Shown piece after piece: positions 21,814 to 26,501 of a stretch of 26,501 nucleotides of DNA. The translations under genes were made by a program, and so were the position numbers. The stretch spans positions 1 through 26,501 of the forward strand of contig URCT01000023.1 of NCBI GenBank assembly GCA_900546385.1. Direction: 5' to 3'. Origin of the DNA: an uncultured Eubacteriales bacterium. GTDB lineage: Bacteria > Bacillota > Clostridia > Oscillospirales > CAG-382. The notes under the pieces were generated by a model. It saw only the letters and a list, made by a program, of their open reading frames with translations, searched no databases and was not told the origin of the DNA. How positions within the stretch are numbered: position 1 is the first letter of the stretch; every line of letters begins with the position of its first letter.

Positions 21814-23290
21814 TATGAATGATTTTTTGGAATCTTTCGTAGCCTTCATCCCACATTTCGGTGTCATGCGGCTCGAAATAGGAAATTTCAAAGGAATTGG
21901 CGATGACCTCGCGCGCTTCCTTGACGTCCTTAATCTCGCCGGCAGCAATGGCCTGCACGGCGATGTTGCCGAGTGCGGTGGCTTCGACAGGGCCGGTATA
22001 AACAGGTCTGCCGCAGGCGTCCGCCGTCAGCTTGCAGAGCGGAACTTCTTTGGTGCCGCCGCCGACAATGTTGATGAACGGTGCGCGGTGACCGGTGATT
22101 TCATCGATCTTTTCGGCCGTGCTGCGATAGCACATAGCAAGGCTGTCGAAAATGCAGCGCACGATTTCGCCCTTGGTTTCGGGTACGTGCTGACCGGTCT
22201 TTTTGCAGAATTCCACAATGCGTTTCGGCATATTGCCGGGCGTTTGGAAAACAAGGTCGTCGGGATTGATGAAGCAGGCAAGCGGCTTGGAGGCCATCGC
22301 CATGTTGCTGAGCTCGTCGAAGGAGATCTTCTCGCCCTCGCGCGCCCACTGACGGCGGCTTTCCTGTTCGATCCAAAGGCCCATGATGTTTTTCAAGAAG
22401 CGGATCTTGCGGCCGGTGCCGCCCTCGTTGGTGAGATCGTATTTATACGCAAGCTCGCCGGTAAGCGGCTCGGGAATCTCCTTGCCCATGAGCGACCAGG
22501 TGCCGCTGGAAATATAGACGAAATCATCGTCCTTGGCCGGAACGGCGACGACAGCGGAAGCGGTGTCATGCGATGCGCAGGCAATGACCTCGGCATCGGT
22601 TGCGCCGACCTCATCGGTGATATGCGGCAGGAGCTTGCCGGCCGAGGTGCCGGGCTGAACGATCTCGCCGAACATTTCTTTCGGGAAGCCGAGCTTGTTA
22701 ATGATGTCCCACGACCAATTGCGGCTCTTGGCATCGAGAAGCTGGGAGGTGGAAGCGATGGTATATTCGGTCTGCTTGGTGCCGGTGAGGAAATATTTGA
22801 GAAGATCCGGCACGAAAAGCATATCTTTGGCGTTTGCGAATTTATACGGGTCTTTGACGAACGAATACAGCTGATAGATGGTGTTGAAGTTCAAGAACTG
22901 CGTACCGGTAATGCGGTACAGCTCTTCTTTCGGAATGATCTCGAACAGCTCGTTCATCAGCTCATGCGTCAGACGCGGATCGCGGTAGTTATAGGGATTG
23001 CCGATCAACTGTCCTTGGTAATCGAGAAGGCCGAAGTCCACGCCCCAGGTATCGATGGAAATGCTCTTGATGTCCTTGTTGTCCGAAAGCAAGCAGTTGG
23101 AAATGGCGTGCTTGATTTCGGTGAACAGCTTTAGCATATCCCAGTATAAAGCACCATGGATGTTGACCGGATCATTGGTGAAACGATGCGTTTCTTCAAG
23201 AGAAATCGTATTGCCGTCGAATTTGCCGACAATGCCTCTGCCGCTGGATGCGCCGAGGTCGATGGCAAGCATTTTTAATGTTTTGCTCAT
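21809..23290 (-). CDS. rhaB: Rhamnulokinase
   Basis: A 493-residue FGGY-family sugar kinase that phosphorylates L-rhamnulose. The N-terminal ATPase core has MLAIDLGASSGRGIVG (phosphate 1 loop) and SISIDTWGVDFGLLD, both diagnostic of rhamnulokinase. VPDLLKYFLTG, SQLLDAKSRNWSWDII, ACASHDTASAVVAVP, YISSGTWSLMGKE and INIVGGGTKEVPLCKLTADACGRPVYTGPVEATALGN follow. ATG 23290 is preceded by GAAAGGGA. It sits between the TIM-barrel isomerase (42 bp upstream) and rhaA (35 bp downstream) without terminators, so the three form one operon. Confidence 0.97.
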   Translation of the reverse strand: MSKTLKMLAIDLGASSGRGIVGKFDGNTISLEETHRFTNDPVNIHGALYWDMLKLFTEIKHAISNCLLSDNKDIKSISIDTWGVDFGLLDYQGQLIGNPYNYRDPRLTHELMNELFEIIPKEELYRITGTQFLNFNTIYQLYSFVKDPYKFANAKDMLFVPDLLKYFLTGTKQTEYTIASTSQLLDAKSRNWSWDIINKLGFPKEMFGEIVQPGTSAGKLLPHITDEVGATDAEVIACASHDTASAVVAVPAKDDDFVYISSGTWSLMGKEIPEPLTGELAYKYDLTNEGGTGRKIRFLKNIMGLWIEQESRRQWAREGEKISFDELSNMAMASKPLACFINPDDLVFQTPGNMPKRIVEFCKKTGQHVPETKGEIVRCIFDSLAMCYRSTAEKIDEITGHRAPFINIVGGGTKEVPLCKLTADACGRPVYTGPVEATALGNIAVQAIAAGEIKDVKEAREVIANSFEISYFEPHDTEMWDEGYERFQKIIHM

Positions 23291-23332
23291 AAAAATCCCT
23301 TTCGTAATGGTTGTATTTGATTGCGTTTCGCA

Positions 23333-24184
23333 TTAAATGCGTTCCAAAATGCCGCGCAGTGCCGCAACGGCAGCATCGAAGGCTTCTTCGGGCGTTGCAT
23401 AGGCGTTCTGCACCTTGATGTCGTCCATGTTCGAGAGCTTGTTCAAGCCGTCAAACACCGTAAGGTGCGGCTCCATGGTGAGGAAGGTATCCTTATCGGT
23501 ATACTTGTTATACGCCGAAAGGATTTCAAACACCTTGCCTTCGCCCTGTCCGGCCGGGACGATGCGCGTGTCGTAACACGCGTCCTTGATGTGAATGTAT
23601 TCGATATACGGAGCCAAATATTCATAGCCCTTCATCGGATCCTTTTGGCAGAACGCGAAGTTGCCCATATCAAGCACGCTCTTCATGCGGCCGTCAAAGT
23701 GTTTCATCAAATCAAGGCAATCCTCGGGTGCTTCGCCGTAGATGGCCTTTTCATTTTCGTGACAGAGCGTAAGACCGCGCTTTTCGGCAAGCTCGAGAAG
23801 AATCTCTAAGCGGGCAAGCACGGCGGCTCTGTGCGTATGTACGTCGGTGTTTTTCGGATAGAAGAAGCTGAACATACGGATGTTTTTTGTTTCGAAAAGC
23901 TCGGCGATATCCATCACGTGCTCAAACAGGCGGATATGGTCGGCAAAGTCGTCCTCCACGCTGATCTTTCCGATGGGAGAGCCGATCGAAGAAACGCCGA
24001 TCTTGTAGTCGTCGAGCATTTTTTTTGCGTTTTTCGCTTCCTCAAGCGTAATGGCAGCCACACCCGTACCGTTGATATTGCGCGGTTCAATATAGGAAAT
24101 GTCTTTGCTTTTTAAGTATTCGAGCTGTTTTGTAAAATCCGACGAAACTTCATCGGCAAACGCGCTTAAAATATAATGAGCCAT
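23333..24184 (-). CDS. Sugar phosphate isomerase/epimerase-like TIM-barrel protein
   Basis: A 283-residue member of the xylose-isomerase-like TIM barrel superfamily. It starts YILSAFADEVSSDFTKQLEYLKSKDISYIEPRNINGTGVA with the first-strand E, and contains VSSIGSPIGKI, IRMFSFFYP, LCHENEKAIYG (metal-binding Glu), SVLDMGNFAFC (Asp), YIHIKDA (His) and FLTMEPHL (Glu). These give the usual E-D-H-E metal site. It is the first gene of the rha operon, so a role in rhamnose or another deoxy/uronate sugar route is likely, but the substrate is unknown. ATG 24184 follows GAGGAG. Sequence outside the metal site differs from the hyi-like protein at 19.6 kb, so the two are not recent duplicates. Confidence 0.82.
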   Translation of the reverse strand: MAHYILSAFADEVSSDFTKQLEYLKSKDISYIEPRNINGTGVAAITLEEAKNAKKMLDDYKIGVSSIGSPIGKISVEDDFADHIRLFEHVMDIAELFETKNIRMFSFFYPKNTDVHTHRAAVLARLEILLELAEKRGLTLCHENEKAIYGEAPEDCLDLMKHFDGRMKSVLDMGNFAFCQKDPMKGYEYLAPYIEYIHIKDACYDTRIVPAGQGEGKVFEILSAYNKYTDKDTFLTMEPHLTVFDGLNKLSNMDDIKVQNAYATPEEAFDAAVAALRGILERI

Positions 24185-24202
24185 AAAAATCTCCTCTTTA
24201 AG

Positions 24203-24220
24203 GTTGCCGAAAGCGGCAAC
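24203..24220. promoter_or_regulatory. Inverted repeat in the rha operon leader
   Basis: GTTGCCG and CGGCAAC are perfect complements separated by four bases. The site lies about 18 bases downstream of the predicted start and just before the ribosome binding site. It could be a repressor operator (LacI-like half-sites) or an mRNA hairpin. Confidence 0.5.
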
Positions 24221-24236
24221 TTCCCTTTATAGCGTT

Positions 24237-24265
24237 ATTATACACGATTCCTCGGATTTTGTAAA
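24237..24265 (-). promoter_or_regulatory. Promoter of the rha operon
   Basis: On the minus strand: TTTACA (24260-24265), 17-bp spacer, TATAAT (24237-24242), about 55 bases before the first gene. Confidence 0.75.
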
Positions 24266-24386
24266 TAGATAAACGGCAAATTTTTCCGAAAAAACCGTAA
24301 AAACACAGAAAAACACAAAAGAACGCTCACAATCAAAAACTTTTTACGCACGCATTTCCGTCAAAAGCAGAAAAGCGGACAGAAAG

Positions 24387-24710
24387 CTATCCCAAAAGCT
24401 TCGCGGCAAACTCCGCAAGCAGCACCGCGCCGCAGGCAGACAACGCCACCGTCACTAATCCCCGTCCGAAGAACGCCGTCACAAGTGCCGCCGCAAAGCC
24501 GACAAGCGCGGAATACAGATGGCCGGTGGACGAAAAAATGGCCGGGACGGTCATGGCTGCAAGCACGGCATACGGGATATAATAGAGAAATGAACGGATA
24601 AAGCGGTTTTGTATTTTCTTGCGAAACGCCACAAACGGAATCACGCGGATAAGATAGGTAACTCCTGCCATCACCACAAGATTTGCAATTAAATCCGGCG
24701 TAATGCTCAT
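24387..24710 (-). CDS. azlD: AzlD-family branched-chain amino-acid export subunit
   Basis: A 107-residue membrane protein with about four hydrophobic helices, starting ITPDLIANLVVMAGVTYLIRVIPFVAF. The TYxxRxxPF motif is characteristic of AzlD. AzlD works with AzlC as an exporter of branched-chain amino acids or analogues such as azaleucine. Its ATG overlaps the azlC stop (ATGA), so the pair is translationally coupled. I see no convincing terminator in the 120 bases after its stop. Confidence 0.92.
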   Translation of the reverse strand: MSITPDLIANLVVMAGVTYLIRVIPFVAFRKKIQNRFIRSFLYYIPYAVLAAMTVPAIFSSTGHLYSALVGFAAALVTAFFGRGLVTVALSACGAVLLAEFAAKLLG

Positions 24711-25462
24711 GCCGCGTCACCGCCTTTCCCTTCTGCATCCGCCGGTGCTTTTTCCTCCTCCACCGGCGCAAGAACCGCTCCGACAGCCGACGCCGCAAGA
24801 GCACAGATAATGATGACAAAGCCGGAGGAAACGGTCTTCAAAACCGGAAGATAGGCAAACGCGCACGAAAGCGCGACCGACACAAGCACAACCACCGTGA
24901 CCGGGCGCGATTTTTTCATGGCCGGAATGAAAATGGCTAAGAACATTCCGTAAATGGCAATGCCGAGAGCCGACGTCAGCATTTCCGGCAAGATATTTCC
25001 GGCGACCGCACCCAACAGCGTGCCGCCCGACCAACCGAGAAAAGGCAAAAGAATCAGACCGCGCATATAGCTTGCGCCGACCTCACCGGGCTTTGCACTG
25101 GCTACGGCGAAAATTTCATCGGTGTTGCCGAACGCGATGAGAAACCGCTCCGGCAAGGTAACGCTTGTATGCATTTTCTGGGAAAGGGAAATGGACATGA
25201 GCGCATAGCGCAGGTTGATGACAAGCTGGGTCAGTGCCATTTCCATAAGTGAGCCGCCGCCCAAAATCAGGTTTAAGCCGGCAAACTGTCCGGCCGAGGT
25301 GAGGTTGGTCATAGAGATCAGCACGGCAATCACAACCGGCAGCTTTCCGGCGGAGGCCATAATGCCGAAGGTGAACGAGACCGAAAGATAGCCGAGAGCA
25401 ATCGGAATGCCGTCCGAAAGCCCGGTTTTGAAAGAATTACATACCTGTTTATTGGAAGTCAT
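24707..25462 (-). CDS. azlC: AzlC-family branched-chain amino-acid export subunit
   Basis: A 251-residue inner-membrane protein with the AzlC pattern: FKTGLSDGIPIALGYLSVSFTFGIMA at the start, SMTNLTSAGQFAGLNLI, LTQLVINLRYALMSISLSQK, and F-G-N-T-D-E-I-F. About seven to eight helices are visible. The C-terminus ends in a soluble Glu/Ala/Lys tail. The ribosome binding site before ATG 25462 is weak. It lies 26 bp after the mnmA stop on the same strand and is followed immediately by azlD, so mnmA-azlC-azlD may be one transcript. Confidence 0.93.
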   Translation of the reverse strand: MTSNKQVCNSFKTGLSDGIPIALGYLSVSFTFGIMASAGKLPVVIAVLISMTNLTSAGQFAGLNLILGGGSLMEMALTQLVINLRYALMSISLSQKMHTSVTLPERFLIAFGNTDEIFAVASAKPGEVGASYMRGLILLPFLGWSGGTLLGAVAGNILPEMLTSALGIAIYGMFLAIFIPAMKKSRPVTVVVLVSVALSCAFAYLPVLKTVSSGFVIIICALAASAVGAVLAPVEEEKAPADAEGKGGDAA

Positions 25463-25488
25463 GATATTTACGCACTCGATTTCTGAAT

Positions 25489-26501
25489 TTATACAATGGT
25501 GCCGCCGCCGACCACGATATCGCCGTCGTACAGAACCACGGCCTGTCCTTTGGTGATAGCGCGCTGCGGCTCGTCGAATTCGACGCGGATATTGCCGTTT
25601 TCAAGCTGTGTGACGGTGGCCGGCTGTTCCTTTTGGCGGTAGCGCACCTTGGCGCAAACGCGCATGGGCGCATCGATCCGGTCGACCGAAATGAGGTTGA
25701 CATCCGCCGCTTCCAAAACCGAGGTGAACAGCTCTTCGCTGCGGCACAGCACGACGGTATTCTCCGCCGGCCGCACCTCTTTGACATACCACGGTTCTTC
25801 GGAGGAAATGCCAAGGCCCTTATGCTGGCCGACGGTATAGAAAATAATGCCTTTATGACGCCCCAGAACATTCCCGGCTGAATCGATAAATTCTCCTGCC
25901 GAATAGTCTTTGCCGGTCGTTTTTTTGATAAAATCGGCATACGTGCCGTGCTGCACAAAGCAGATATCCTGGCTGTCGTGCTTGCGGGCGTTGACAAAGC
26001 CGTTTTGTTCAGCAATTTTGCGCACTTCGGTTTTGTGCAGGGCACCGAGCGGAAAGCGCGTATGCGCAAGCTGCTCTTTTGTCATGGAATACAAAACGTA
26101 GCTTTGGTCTTTGGTATCGTCAAGCGCTTTTTTCAGAAGATACCGGCCGCTTTTTTCGTCGTATTCAATGCGCGCATAGTGGCCGGTGACCACATAGTCG
26201 AAGCCCAGCTCTTTGGCGCGCTGAAACAGTTTATCGAATTTTAAGTGGCGGTTGCAGTCGATACAGGGGTTAGGCGTGCGGCCGTTTTCGTAATCGCCGA
26301 TAAAACGGTCGATGACGGTGGTGCGGAAGAGGTCGGAGAAATTGAACACGTAATGGCGCATACCGAGAGAGGTACACACACTGCGTGCATCCTCGACATC
26401 TTCGAGCGAGCAGCACGAGTTTTCGCGGACATCGCAGCTTTCGACAATATCGTCGTCATAGAAAAGCTTCATGGTAACGCCCATGCATTCAAAGCCCTCT
26501 T
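25489..26501 (-). CDS. mnmA: tRNA-specific 2-thiouridylase MnmA, 5' end outside the window
   Basis: MnmA adds sulfur to U34 of tRNAs for Lys, Glu and Gln. The visible part begins EGFECMGVTMKLF, which is the second beta strand of the PP-loop domain, so about 25 N-terminal residues including the SGGVDSS ATP-binding loop lie outside. Present are NPCIDCNRHLKF with the first catalytic Cys, VTGHYARI, DDTKDQSYVLY, DSQDICFVQ with the second catalytic Cys, and GRHKGIIFYTVGQHKGLGI, then the C-terminal beta-barrel. The frame is open to the window edge, so the ATG at 26484 is internal. Confidence 0.95.
   Translation of the reverse strand, partial: EGFECMGVTMKLFYDDDIVESCDVRENSCCSLEDVEDARSVCTSLGMRHYVFNFSDLFRTTVIDRFIGDYENGRTPNPCIDCNRHLKFDKLFQRAKELGFDYVVTGHYARIEYDEKSGRYLLKKALDDTKDQSYVLYSMTKEQLAHTRFPLGALHKTEVRKIAEQNGFVNARKHDSQDICFVQHGTYADFIKKTTGKDYSAGEFIDSAGNVLGRHKGIIFYTVGQHKGLGISSEEPWYVKEVRPAENTVVLCRSEELFTSVLEAADVNLISVDRIDAPMRVCAKVRYRQKEQPATVTQLENGNIRVEFDEPQRAITKGQAVVLYDGDIVVGGGTIV

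Noticed and set aside
21749..23134. Long open frame antisense to rhaB (461 codons)
   Set aside because: It mirrors the codon structure of a clear rhamnulokinase; the translation shows no recognisable family.
24267..24386. Terminator after azlD
   Set aside because: Only a 4-5 bp ACGG/CCGT pairing with a long AT loop is visible; no convincing stem and U-tract on the minus strand.

Overview
The window looks like a chromosomal segment of an uncultured gut-type Clostridia, most likely Oscillospirales/Ruminococcaceae-like. The reasons are moderately GC-rich coding sequence, Firmicutes-type promoters (TTGACA-17-TATAAT) and Shine-Dalgarno sites, the infC-rpmI-rplT order with an attenuated leader, a DUF5711-like protein, and L-rhamnose and uronate catabolism. 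This placement rests on gene content only; no marker gene was searched.

Layout. Positions 1 to about 290 do not fit the rest: the minus strand encodes the C-terminal end of a YhgE/Pip-type ABC-2 membrane protein of actinobacterial flavour, joined within a few codons to a mannonate dehydratase lacking its N-terminus. This is probably an assembly chimera or a recombination scar. Next come an RNHCP zinc-ribbon protein, a small zinc-ribbon membrane protein and an XRE regulator that are divergently transcribed from overlapping promoters, then the infC-rpmI-rplT translation operon. From about 3.8 to 9.55 kb there are housekeeping and accessory genes on the plus strand: a TrmN6-like tRNA methyltransferase, a DUF5711-like protein, YmdB phosphodiesterase, an MFS transporter overlapping a VanZ-family protein, and a monoglyceride-lipase-like hydrolase.

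From 9.6 to 14.2 kb a single minus-strand gene encodes a 1524-residue surface protein with a signal peptide, three SLH domains, a GH99/WbsX-like catalytic domain, a copper-amine-oxidase-like stalk domain and a C-terminal CBM-like domain. Positions 14.6 to 17.65 kb hold a complete polar amino-acid ABC importer (lipoprotein, permease, ATPase). The permease carries an unrecognised N-terminal extracytoplasmic domain of about 220 residues.

From 17.75 to 24.2 kb lies a minus-strand carbohydrate region: a GH39-like glycosidase, a hydroxypyruvate-isomerase-like TIM barrel, rhaA, rhaB and a second TIM-barrel isomerase/epimerase. The rha genes form one operon. The GH39-like gene and the hyi-like gene each have their own near-consensus promoter. 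No rhamnulose-1-phosphate aldolase is present. A tandem hairpin-rich repeat with compensatory changes lies between the GH39-like and hyi-like genes, and a 15-bp minisatellite fills the start of the hyi-like 5' UTR. The window ends with azlD, azlC and a 5'-truncated mnmA, all on the minus strand.

The best leads for something undescribed are the permease N-terminal domain, the covarying tandem hairpin element, the 5' UTR minisatellite, the 21-bp-phased TGCATAAA boxes before the ABC importer, and the SLH-anchored GH99-like protein. No phage, CRISPR, transposase, tRNA or rRNA gene was seen.
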